A stretch of 5,829 nt of DNA from JBEEMU01 sp043778315 (GCA_043778315.1 JAYWGJ010000253.1:1-5829), one strand, 5' to 3'. Shown: positions 1-5,526, counted from the first letter of the stretch. The notes: generated from the sequence alone by a model not told the origin. Numbers and translations: made by a program.

Positions 1-284
1 CGCGAACAATAAGATTGTTTTTTTCATTGAAAAATTAAGATTTGTTAAATTTGAAACTAAAAGATTGTTTATTATTATTGGTACTAAATATACGAATACA
101 GATATTATAATTATCTAACGCAAATGCTTGCTATTATATTTTCAAATCTTGTGCCAAACTCTATATTTTTTTAATATAATATTTAGACTATTTATGTTTA
201 TCATTGATAATGAGTTGTTTATATAAATAAAAAGACTAAATATTTTTTGTTAATGATTTCTTACTATTTTAAAGGTAGTCATAA

Positions 285-392
285 ATGTCCGATTATAAGC
301 CAAATTTATATTTTAATATTGATGAATATAATAATTGTATGTTTAAAATTAGGCGTGATTATCGGGAACGCCGAAAAATAGTTAAACCGTAG
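285..392 (+). CDS. doubtful small ORF, 35 aa, unknown function
   Basis: An ATG at 285 opens a 35-codon frame ending at TAG 390-392. The predicted peptide begins MSDYKPNLYFNIDEYNN, is hydrophilic, and has a basic C-terminal half with KIRRDYRERRK at residues 21-31. It has no signal peptide or membrane segment, and I do not recognise a family. An AAAGG string at 271-275 lies 9 nt before the ATG, but this group rarely depends on Shine-Dalgarno pairing, so that is weak support. In DNA this A/T-rich a frame of this length can arise by chance. In its favour, the basic codons CGG, CGC and CGA are less A/T-rich than the surroundings. Confidence 0.2.
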   Translation: MSDYKPNLYFNIDEYNNCMFKIRRDYRERRKIVKP

Positions 393-398
393 CTGCTA

Positions 399-424
399 CC
401 CTCCTAATGGAGGGGCTGGGGGAG
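399..424. repeat. G/C-rich hairpin island, possible interspersed intergenic repeat
   Basis: CCCTCC (399-404) and GGAGGG (409-414) form a perfect 6-bp stem around a TAAT loop, followed by a second G-run (GGCTGGGGGAGG, ending at 424). The block stands out sharply in an A/T-rich intergenic region. Short elements of this style (C-rich arm, small loop, G-rich arm, then a further G-rich run) occur scattered between genes in some Bacteroidota genomes. No T-tract follows, so it is not a typical terminator. Whether it is a repeat family here cannot be decided from one copy. Confidence 0.4.
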
Positions 425-514
425 GCTTGCGTAGATTTAATCTATTTTTCAAGTGTAGATAAATAATCACAACTAATTTTATTCAGCTAGATACAACGAT
501 AAAGTATAAAGATG

Positions 515-522
515 TACCTTTG
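515..522 (+). promoter_or_regulatory. probable -7 box for the TPM-domain gene
   Basis: TACCTTTG matches the Bacteroidota -7 consensus TAnnTTTG and would give a 5' leader of roughly 45-50 nt before the ATG at 577. No clear TTTG-type -33 element sits at the expected distance upstream, so this rests on one box plus its position in front of the gene. Confidence 0.45.
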
Positions 523-576
523 TATCAATAGTTTTGAAATGTAATTGGCAAATCATATTGATATAATAATAATTTA

Positions 577-1365
577 ATGCTAAAAAAACTTGTATTTTTA
601 ATCGTTTTGAGCTTTCTGAGCGCACTTGCAGCGTTCGGAAAAGAGCCGCCGCCAAAGTCAAAAAAGCTCGTAAACGACTATATTGGTTTGCTTTCACAGG
701 ACGAAACGCAGCGTTTGGAGCGAAAGCTAAAAAATTATTTTGACTCTACTTCTACGCAAATTGCGGTCGTTATCGAGGCTTCTTTGGACGGCGACAACGC
801 GGCAGACTACGCATACAGTATAGGTAGAGCGTGGGGCGTGGGCGAAAAAGGCAAAAATAACGGCGTTTTGATATTCGTTTCTCGCGACGACCGAAAGGTT
901 TTTATCGCTACGGGCTACGGCGTAGAGGGCTTTTTGCCCGACGCAACAGCTAAGGATATTGTGGATAATATCATCAGACCTGCCTTCAAAAAACAACAGT
1001 ATTTTCAGGGTTTGGACGGCGCAACCGATGCTATTTTGGGCAAAGGAAAAGGAGAGTTTACACGCGAACACAACGGCGGACAAGCGGGCGAAGAGCTAAA
1101 CGCCTCCGATATTTTGTTGATAATATTGGTCGTTTTTTTGGTTTTATTTGTGTTAAGCAAGATATTCAAAGGCGATTACGACAAAGGATACAGTCGGCGC
1201 GGACGCTATCAAGATAGAGGTATCGGCGGCGGCGGCTGGTGGATTGGCGGCGGCGGCGGCGGTTCTGGCGGCGGCGGAAGCAGCAACGATAGTGGCGGCG
1301 GAAGTGATTTTGGCGGCTTCGGCGGCGGCGATTTTGGCGGCGGCGGCGCGGGCGGCGATTGGTAG
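577..1365 (+). CDS. TPM-domain (YgcG-like) membrane-anchored protein with Gly-rich tail
   Basis: The 262-aa product starts with a signal peptide: a basic start (MLKK), a hydrophobic core at about residues 5-20, and probable cleavage near A19-G21. A TPM domain follows at about 30-155, recognisable from VNDYIGLLS (32-40), QIAVVIEAS (61-69), the block GRAWGVGEKGKNNGVLIF (83-100), ATGYGVEGFLPDA (111-123) and the QYFQGL stretch (141-146). A single membrane helix (about 178-197) is followed by basic residues and then a glycine-rich tail (216-262) ending in DW. This order of signal, TPM domain, membrane helix and Gly-rich tail is typical of YgcG-like proteins. Members have been linked to envelope functions and, in plants, to photosystem II repair; some have phosphatase activity in vitro, but the substrate is generally unknown. 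The domain probably faces the periplasm. The gene appears monocistronic, with a promoter-like box upstream and a terminator directly downstream. Confidence 0.9.
   Translation: MLKKLVFLIVLSFLSALAAFGKEPPPKSKKLVNDYIGLLSQDETQRLERKLKNYFDSTSTQIAVVIEASLDGDNAADYAYSIGRAWGVGEKGKNNGVLIFVSRDDRKVFIATGYGVEGFLPDATAKDIVDNIIRPAFKKQQYFQGLDGATDAILGKGKGEFTREHNGGQAGEELNASDILLIILVVFLVLFVLSKIFKGDYDKGYSRRGRYQDRGIGGGGWWIGGGGGGSGGGGSSNDSGGGSDFGGFGGGDFGGGGAGGDW
1225..1356 (+). repeat. GGC-rich low-complexity tract encoding poly-glycine
   Basis: Dense in-frame GGC triplets, with runs of four to six in places and broken by serine, aspartate, phenylalanine and tryptophan codons, encode the glycine-rich tail of the TPM-domain protein. 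Almost every glycine uses GGC although the genome is A/T-rich, which is what expected if triplet expansion by slippage built the tract. Confidence 0.85.
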
Positions 1366-1401
1366 TATATTTATAAAATAAATAAAATCATATTTTCTAA
1401 G

Positions 1402-1444
1402 AACGCTTAAAAACTTCTATCAGGAAGTTTTTAAGCGTTTTTTT
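1402..1444 (+). terminator. strong intrinsic terminator after the TPM-domain gene
   Basis: A perfect 16-bp stem (arms 1402-1417 and 1424-1439) encloses a 6-nt loop (TATCAG). The right arm runs into seven consecutive T residues (1438-1444), the last five of them outside the stem. The T-tract is only on the plus-strand side, so it should end rightward transcription from the TPM-domain gene. It ends immediately before an ATG at 1445 and 24 nt before the preferred phosphatase start, so a leader or attenuator role for the next gene is also possible. Confidence 0.9.
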
Positions 1445-1468
1445 ATGCTTTTTATAATAAAAAATAAA

Positions 1469-2386
1469 ATGTCACAAAAAACAATGGTTGCAGCGATTGA
1501 TTTGGGTACAAATACCTTTCAATTGCTGATTGCCGCGCCGAGCGAAAACGGCGATTTTGAAGTCGTAAAACGGTTGAGCGAAGCCGTGTTTTTAGCCGAA
1601 GATGGCAGCGAACGAATCGGTGATGCGCCGTTTGCGCGTGCGCAAGCCGCCTTAACGAAATTCAAGACTACACTCGACTCCTACCCTATTACACAACTAA
1701 AAATAGTAGGCACTGCGGCGTTGCGCAAAGCAGAAAATACAAAAGAATTAGTAAACTGGGCAACACAAACACTTGGTTTACAAATAGATATCATTTCGGG
1801 TATTCGCGAAGCGGAACTAATTTATAATGGTGCGCGGCTTTGCGCGAATATGAAAGCAGGCGAAAAATATTTGTTATTTGATATTGGCGGCGGCAGCATA
1901 GAATTTATTATTTGTGATAACGAACAAATATTTTGGGCGCAAAGCTTTCCGATAGGTATGATGGTTTTGCAAGCGCGATTTTGGCAAAGCGACCCGATTT
2001 TGTATGAAGACGAAGAACTTTTATACGCGTTTTTGCGCGAAACCTTACAACCGCTTTTTGATAATTTAGCCCGTCACAAAATAAGCGGTGTGATAGATAC
2101 TTTTGGAAAATTTGACGAAATGATGGGATTGCGCAAAACCGATACGCACTTCGCTTTTATCTCCGCCGAGGAGTTTGATAATTTGTATAAACAACTAAGG
2201 TACAGTACATTAGCTGACAGAATGGCTATGGATATGATTAAACCCGTTTTGAAAAAAATAATTATAGTTCCTTTATTGATATGGCAATTTATGTTTGATG
2301 CGTTTGCGATAACGCGGCTGCAAACCGTCGATTACGCGCTAAAAGAGGGATTAGCCGACGAGTTGTTGCGACAAGCAAATGAATAA
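1469..2386 (+). CDS. Ppx/GppA-family phosphatase
   Basis: The family has the ASKHA (actin/hexokinase-like) fold and includes exopolyphosphatases and pppGpp phosphohydrolases, both cytoplasmic; sequence alone does not tell which this is. From the ATG at 1469 it is 305 aa, similar to short Bacteroidota members of about 300 aa without the extra C-terminal domains of E. coli Ppx. Visible motifs: AIDLGTNTF (9-17, phosphate loop), GTAALRKAEN (81-90), ISGIREAELI (109-118) carrying the conserved Glu before Ala (E115, probable catalytic base), DIGGGSIEF (138-146, second phosphate loop) and SFPIGMM (159-165). The frame is open to an ATG at 1445, but that start abuts the terminator T-tract and adds an unconserved MLFIIKNK, so 1469 is preferred; 1484 is also possible. 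The C-terminal region looks divergent: where relatives commonly carry R-x-D before the hydrophobic helix, this one reads LKK (residues 261-263). No promoter was found between the terminator and the start. Confidence 0.88.
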   Translation: MSQKTMVAAIDLGTNTFQLLIAAPSENGDFEVVKRLSEAVFLAEDGSERIGDAPFARAQAALTKFKTTLDSYPITQLKIVGTAALRKAENTKELVNWATQTLGLQIDIISGIREAELIYNGARLCANMKAGEKYLLFDIGGGSIEFIICDNEQIFWAQSFPIGMMVLQARFWQSDPILYEDEELLYAFLRETLQPLFDNLARHKISGVIDTFGKFDEMMGLRKTDTHFAFISAEEFDNLYKQLRYSTLADRMAMDMIKPVLKKIIIVPLLIWQFMFDAFAITRLQTVDYALKEGLADELLRQANE

Positions 2387-2443
2387 CTCTAAGCAGATTA
2401 ACATTATCATTTCAAGTTATACCATTAAAATAGTATTATATTG

Positions 2444-2451
2444 TATCTTTG
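2444..2451 (+). promoter_or_regulatory. probable -7 box for the methyltransferase operon
   Basis: TATCTTTG matches the Bacteroidota -7 consensus TAnnTTTG and is followed by GCAG, a common continuation in this phylum. It lies 73 nt before the ATG at 2525, in the 138-nt gap after the phosphatase gene. No good TTTG-like -33 element is visible about 19 nt upstream. It would drive the three genes up to the terminator at 4904-4943. Confidence 0.6.
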
Positions 2452-2524
2452 CAGTCTTATGCCTTAAAAAAATATTTTCCCCTCACTTATTTCACGCGAA
2501 TTTTCGCAACTTTTTAGTAACAAA

Positions 2525-3085
2525 ATGGCAATGAACCGCATAAAGTTCTTGATAGAAGGGCTTAAAGATATGAAAACCGTAGGCACGGTCGCGCGCACGT
2601 CGCGCTACGCAGGACGGCAAATGCTTAGGCGCATCGATTTTCAGCACGCCGACTGCATCGTAGAATTTGGTGCAGGTGACGGCGTAATCACAAAGCTGAT
2701 TTTGGAGCGTATGAAACCGACTACCAAACTCCTTAGCTTTGAGGTAAATCCTACTTTTTGCGAGTTATTGAGCGAAATAAACGACCCGCGTCTGACGATA
2801 ATCAACGATTCTGCCGAGTTGGTCGACAAATATTTGCAACAACACGGCTTCGCAAAAGCCGACCACGTCGTTTCTGCCATTCCATTTACGACGCTCCCCG
2901 AAGCGGTTGCAGCAGTGATAGTAGAGCAAGCAAAGTATGTTTTGAAGGTCAATGGCTATTTTGTTCAAATACATTACTCGTTGGTACGCAGACGTTTATA
3001 CAAAAAAGTATTTGGCAATGTGGACGTAGAGCTTACGCCAATAAATATTCCGCCTGCGTTTATTATGACCAGCAGAAAAGAGTAA
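2525..3085 (+). CDS. PmtA-like SAM-dependent methyltransferase
   Basis: The 186-aa product is a small class I methyltransferase. Motif I is VEFGAGDGVIT (46-56), followed by an acidic strand end SFEVNP (71-76). VSAIPF (116-121) sits where phospholipid N-methyltransferases have SGLP and KsgA-type enzymes have NLPY. NIPPAFI (174-180) near the end matches the N-x-PPA ending typical of the COG3963/PmtA-like group. The N-terminus (FLIEGLKDMKTVGTVARTSR) also fits that group, whose members open with a segment of the type F-L-x-n-P-x-x-V-G-A-x-x-P-S-S. PmtA enzymes methylate phosphatidylethanolamine at the membrane, but many relatives are untested, so the substrate is unknown. There is no membrane helix. 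The start may be residue 1 or Met3 (2531). It heads an apparent operon with the hydratase 23 nt downstream and a promoter-like box upstream. Confidence 0.8.
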   Translation: MAMNRIKFLIEGLKDMKTVGTVARTSRYAGRQMLRRIDFQHADCIVEFGAGDGVITKLILERMKPTTKLLSFEVNPTFCELLSEINDPRLTIINDSAELVDKYLQQHGFAKADHVVSAIPFTTLPEAVAAVIVEQAKYVLKVNGYFVQIHYSLVRRRLYKKVFGNVDVELTPINIPPAFIMTSRKE

Positions 3086-3108
3086 AAACATCATTATAAT
3101 AATAAAAG

Positions 3109-3879
3109 ATGGTTGTAACATACGAGGTTAAAAACCGCATCGGATACATTATTTTGAACCGCCCCGACAAGCGCAACGCCTTCAACGCGGAGCTTGCCGA
3201 CGGTTTGATGCGTGCTTTTCAGCGCGCCGAACACGACGAAAACGTAAAAATTATCGTGCTAAAAGCGAACGGTAGCGTGTTTAGCGCAGGCGCGGATTTG
3301 GGCGCGTTGCAGCAATTGCAAAAAAATACGCTCGACCAAAACATCGCCGACTCGAAGCATTTGATGCAATTATACCAATATATTTACCGCCACCCGAAAG
3401 TCGTGATTGCGCAAATAGAAGGTCACGCGATAGCGGGCGGCTGCGGTTTAGCCACGATTTGTGATTTTTCGTTTAGCGTTCCCGAGGCGCAATTTGGCTA
3501 CACCGAAGTGCGAATCGGCTTCATTCCTGCTATCGTCATGGTGTTTTTGCTCCGCAAAATAGGCGAAGGACGCGCCAAAGAACTCCTGCTTTCGGGCAAA
3601 TTAATCAGTGCGGAAACCGCGCAAAGCATGGGCATTATCAATTTTATTAGCGCAAGCGAAACTATCGCGAACGAAGTGACGACGTTTGCCGAAAACCTCT
3701 GCCGCGAAGCCTCGTCCGACTCGCTGCACCTCACTAAACAGCTAATTGCACAAGTGCAGGAGATGAAATTGGAGGACGCGCTCAATTTCGCCGCCGAACA
3801 AAACGCCCTCGCCCGCGAAACGAACGATTGCCGACAAGGTATCGCATCGTTTTTGAACAAAGAAAAAATAATATGGTAG
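3109..3879 (+). CDS. enoyl-CoA hydratase/isomerase (crotonase) family protein
   Basis: At 256 aa this is a full-length crotonase. It shows IILNRPDKRNAFN (14-26), the oxyanion-hole and CoA-binding region VFSAGADL (57-64), the second oxyanion segment GHAIAGGCGLATICDF (105-120), and FGYTEVRIGFIPA (129-141), followed by LLSGKLISAETAQSMGIIN. In rat mitochondrial hydratase two glutamates act, E144 and E164. Here the first is replaced by Gly113, while the second is kept as E133. The EVRIG-F-IPA stretch resembles methylglutaconyl-CoA hydratase (LiuC/AUH)-like proteins, several of which also lack the first Glu. A hydratase, isomerase or other crotonase reaction on an acyl-CoA is therefore likely but not resolved. 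The protein is presumably cytoplasmic. It follows the methyltransferase by 23 nt and overlaps the radical SAM gene by 7 nt (ATGGTAG), which suggests translational coupling. Confidence 0.88.
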   Translation: MVVTYEVKNRIGYIILNRPDKRNAFNAELADGLMRAFQRAEHDENVKIIVLKANGSVFSAGADLGALQQLQKNTLDQNIADSKHLMQLYQYIYRHPKVVIAQIEGHAIAGGCGLATICDFSFSVPEAQFGYTEVRIGFIPAIVMVFLLRKIGEGRAKELLLSGKLISAETAQSMGIINFISASETIANEVTTFAENLCREASSDSLHLTKQLIAQVQEMKLEDALNFAAEQNALARETNDCRQGIASFLNKEKIIW

Positions 3880-4886
3880 CCGATACGCTCAATTTTTTGT
3901 CGAAGCTCACGCCGCGCCGCATACTCAATGTCGCGCAAGTCATCACGTCGTTTTACTATACAAAATGGACGCAAAAACCTGTACAATGGGGCATGCCGTT
4001 CACTATTTCGGTAGAGCCGACGACCGCCTGTAACCTCCGCTGCCCCGAGTGTCCGAGCGGATTGCGTGCCTTCACGCGCCCAACGGGCAACCTAAAAGCG
4101 GATTTTTTTAAGGCAACTATCGACAGTTTATACAAAGAATTATTATACCTGATTTTTTATTTTCAGGGCGAACCGTACATCAACCCGAAGTTTTTGGAGA
4201 TGGTGCGCTACGCGCACGACAAAGGAATTTATACGATTACGTCCACAAATGGGCATTTTTTGAACGATGAAAACGCCCGTCAAACGATAGAAAGCGGCTT
4301 GGATAGACTGATAATTTCGGTAGATGGCACGACGCAAGAAGTGTATGAAAACTACCGAAAAGAGGGCAAATTGGAGAGCGTGCTGCAAGGTGCGCGCAAC
4401 GTTGTGAAATGGAAAAAACAACTCAACAGCCAAACGCCGCACATTATTTTTCAATTTTTGGTGGTTAAACCAAACGAGCATCAAATTCCCGAAGTGTATC
4501 GATTAGCAAAAGAAATAGGCGTGGACGAGGTAAAACTCAAAACCGCACAGGTTTACGACTACGCGAACGGCAACGACCTTATTCCGACACAAGACAAATA
4601 TGCGCGTTACCGCGAACAAGCGGACGGAACGTGGACGGTCAAAAACGAACTCCTCAATCATTGCTGGAAGCTCTGGCACTCGTGCGTCATTACTTGGGAC
4701 GGCTTGGTGGTGCCGTGTTGTTTTGATAAGGACGCGACGCATCGCCTCGGCGACCTCAAACAGCAATCCTTCAAAAATATATGGCAATCACCTGAATATC
4801 AGTCGTTTAGAGCGCAGCTATTGCGCGGACGCGACCAAATAGACATCTGCACAAACTGTACTGAGGGCTGCAAGGTTTGGGCATAA
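3873..4886 (+). CDS. radical SAM protein with SPASM-like C-terminal Cys cluster
   Basis: The 337-aa protein (start 3873) carries the canonical CX3CX2C motif CNLRCPEC (C53, C57, C60), which binds the [4Fe-4S] cluster that cleaves S-adenosylmethionine. A TIM-barrel follows, with FQGEP (97-101, the GGE-like SAM-binding position), TSTNG (123-127) and LIISVDG (146-152). The C-terminus has seven cysteines: C264, C271, C282, C283, C326, C329 and C333. The pattern CVITWDGLVVPCC, then LGDL, then CTNCTEGC is typical of SPASM or twitch domains that hold auxiliary Fe-S clusters. Known SPASM proteins include peptide-modifying and sulfatase-maturing enzymes, but I cannot assign a substrate, and no small precursor peptide gene is visible nearby. 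The frame is open to an ATG at 3828 inside the hydratase gene. The 3873 start is preferred for its short 7-nt overlap, and the extra residues are shadow-like. It is the last gene of the operon, followed by a terminator. Confidence 0.87.
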   Translation: MVADTLNFLSKLTPRRILNVAQVITSFYYTKWTQKPVQWGMPFTISVEPTTACNLRCPECPSGLRAFTRPTGNLKADFFKATIDSLYKELLYLIFYFQGEPYINPKFLEMVRYAHDKGIYTITSTNGHFLNDENARQTIESGLDRLIISVDGTTQEVYENYRKEGKLESVLQGARNVVKWKKQLNSQTPHIIFQFLVVKPNEHQIPEVYRLAKEIGVDEVKLKTAQVYDYANGNDLIPTQDKYARYREQADGTWTVKNELLNHCWKLWHSCVITWDGLVVPCCFDKDATHRLGDLKQQSFKNIWQSPEYQSFRAQLLRGRDQIDICTNCTEGCKVWA

Positions 4887-4903
4887 ACGATAGAATATAA
4901 TAT

Positions 4904-4943
4904 AAAAAAGGACGCAACTACTTATCGTAACTGCGTCCTTTTT
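4904..4943. terminator. bidirectional terminator hairpin, copy 1 of a repeated element
   Basis: Arms at 4905-4916 (AAAAAGGACGCA) and 4932-4943 (TGCGTCCTTTTT) form a perfect 12-bp stem with A-tract and T-tract on its two sides, so it can terminate in both directions. It lies between the converging ends of the radical SAM gene (stop at 4886) and the leftward Rpn-like gene (stop at 4982). The inner region can add a 3-bp TAC/GTA pairing after mismatches. 37 of its 40 positions match the hairpin at 5454-5493. Confidence 0.85.
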
Positions 4944-4981
4944 GTATGGTTTTGTAGCTAAAACAAAAAATAAGTTAGTTT

Positions 4982-5374
4982 TTATTTTCTATTTTTGTCA
5001 ATAATCTGCTGCACTTCCAATGCTGTTTTTTGAGTAAATTTAGCAATTTTTGCTATGCTCATACCGTCCTCGTGCATTTCCAAAATCATATTTTTTTCTT
5101 TTGTTTCCGCCTCAGCTTTGGCTTTTGCGCGCTCTTCCGCCTTCGCTTCTGCCTTTGCCTCTGCTTTCGCTTCCGCCTTCGCTCTCGCTATTTTAACTTG
5201 ATCCATCTGGATAGCGGACGCATTGCGTGCCAATGTAACCACATAACGCTCGTACTCCTCCGCAGAGAAACGGCGCGTATCTAATTCATCAATCGCAATT
5301 TTTAGCCATTCTTCCGTCCAAAACTCGGGAAATTCGGTTGCGGGACGGTCGGCGTAAGTTTGTAGATTTTTCAT
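4982..5374 (-). CDS. Rpn/PD-(D/E)XK transposase-like C-terminal fragment, short stand-alone gene
   Basis: The 130-aa product has a segment FPEFWTEEWLKIAIDE (15-30) leading into RRFSAEEYERYVVTL (34-48), then an Ala-Lys-Glu-rich helix (about 60-95) with repeated AKAE units. It ends with GMSIAKIAKFTQKTALEVQQII (104-125), a helix-turn-helix-like close. This layout matches the C-terminal part of Rpn-family (recombination-promoting nuclease/putative transposase) proteins: an F-S-x-E-E-x-x-x-Y segment, a charged low-complexity linker, then a G-x-S-x-x-x-I-A motif. The N-terminal nuclease domain is absent, and the sequence upstream of the ATG shows no remnant of it. Catalytic activity is therefore unlikely. 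It could be a decayed fragment, or a retained small protein, since the frame is intact and a good promoter lies just upstream. Terminator hairpins flank it on both sides. The family call rests on architecture, not alignment. Confidence 0.65.
   Translation of the reverse strand: MKNLQTYADRPATEFPEFWTEEWLKIAIDELDTRRFSAEEYERYVVTLARNASAIQMDQVKIARAKAEAKAEAKAEAKAEERAKAKAEAETKEKNMILEMHEDGMSIAKIAKFTQKTALEVQQIIDKNRK
5139..5186 (-). repeat. four imperfect 12-nt tandem repeats encoding AKAE units
   Basis: Read on the plus strand, the units at 5139-5150, 5151-5162, 5163-5174 and 5175-5186 follow the pattern gcYttYgcYtct with a few changes. On the coding (minus) strand they give consecutive Ala/Lys/Glu tetrapeptides in the Rpn-like gene, with looser units on both sides. 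The changes are mostly at third codon positions, so the peptide repeat is better kept than the DNA repeat. Confidence 0.8.
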
Positions 5375-5391
5375 GGTACATCATTATAGTG

Positions 5392-5420
5392 CAAATATAC
5401 ACCTTTTTTAAATTATACAA
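5392..5420 (-). promoter_or_regulatory. promoter for the Rpn-like gene
   Basis: On the minus strand TATATTTG (5399-5392) matches the TAnnTTTG -7 consensus. A TTG at 5420-5418 lies 18 nt upstream, close to the 19-nt spacing expected for the -33 element. The start codon at 5374 is 17 nt past the -7 box, giving a leader of only about ten bases. This is the best-formed promoter in the window. Confidence 0.6.
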
Positions 5421-5453
5421 TGTTTTTATCAATCGCAACTCAAATATAAACGC

Positions 5454-5494
5454 AAAAAAGGACGCAATTACTTAGCGTAAATGCGTCCTTTTTT
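5454..5494. terminator. bidirectional terminator hairpin, copy 2 of a repeated element
   Basis: Arms at 5454-5466 and 5482-5494 form a perfect 13-bp stem (AAAAAAGGACGCA with TGCGTCCTTTTTT). Past one A-A mismatch, TTAC (5468-5471) pairs with GTAA (5477-5480), leaving a 5-nt loop, TTAGC. It lies 32 nt beyond the stop of the leftward Lrp-type gene and so most likely terminates it, separating it from the promoter of the Rpn-like gene. It is a near-copy of the hairpin at 4904-4943. Confidence 0.85.
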
Positions 5495-5526
5495 ATCCTG
5501 GATTATAAAGTAATATTATTAATATA

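Larger units (their letters stand above)
1..576. other. A/T-rich largely non-coding region
   Basis: This stretch has no convincing long gene on either strand. It is very A/T-rich and contains simple patterns that may be chance: a 10-nt direct repeat (aagattgttt at 11-20 and 61-70), a palindrome TTATCA-T-TGATAA at 198-210, and 9-nt inverted arms at 178-186 and 236-244. Three items inside it are listed separately: a 35-codon ORF (285-392), a G/C-rich hairpin island (399-424) and a promoter-like -7 box (515-522). I see no tRNA or rRNA in it, and no riboswitch that I recognise. Confidence 0.6.

Noticed and set aside
1..250. Direct repeat aagattgttt (11-20, 61-70), inverted arms (178-186, 236-244), the palindrome at 198-210 and a TAAATTTG box at 46-53
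   Set aside because: Short A/T-rich matches like these are expected by chance in this composition. No gene follows the box, and two copies of a 10-mer do not make an array.
479..697. Minus-strand 72-codon ORF overlapping the TPM gene start
   Set aside because: It lies across the promoter and signal-peptide region of a well-supported gene on the other strand and has no family-like features.
727..1083. Minus-strand 118-codon ORF inside the TPM gene
   Set aside because: It is antisense to the conserved TPM domain and is explained as a shadow of its codon pattern.
2641..3099. Several ORFs on both strands (2641-2952, 2758-3099, 2765-2974) overlapping the methyltransferase
   Set aside because: The methyltransferase frame carries recognisable motifs from end to end; the others show none.
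3828..3872. Upstream ATG extending the radical SAM protein by 15 residues
   Set aside because: The extension lies wholly within the crotonase C-terminus and looks like a frame shadow; the ATG at 3873 gives a typical coupled overlap.
3498..3986. 162-codon minus-strand ORF across the crotonase/radical SAM junction
   Set aside because: It is antisense to two conserved proteins, its sequence is Ser/Arg/Cys-rich as expected of a shadow, and there is no promoter box for it.
4143..4842. ORFs within the radical SAM gene (4143-4484 and 4503-4787 minus, 4600-4842 plus)
   Set aside because: All lie inside the conserved radical SAM/SPASM coding frame and lack domain features.
4904..5494. CRISPR-like reading of the two similar hairpins
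   Set aside because: Only two copies exist, more than 500 nt apart, with a gene between them and terminator-type A/T tracts; there is no spacer array and no cas gene.
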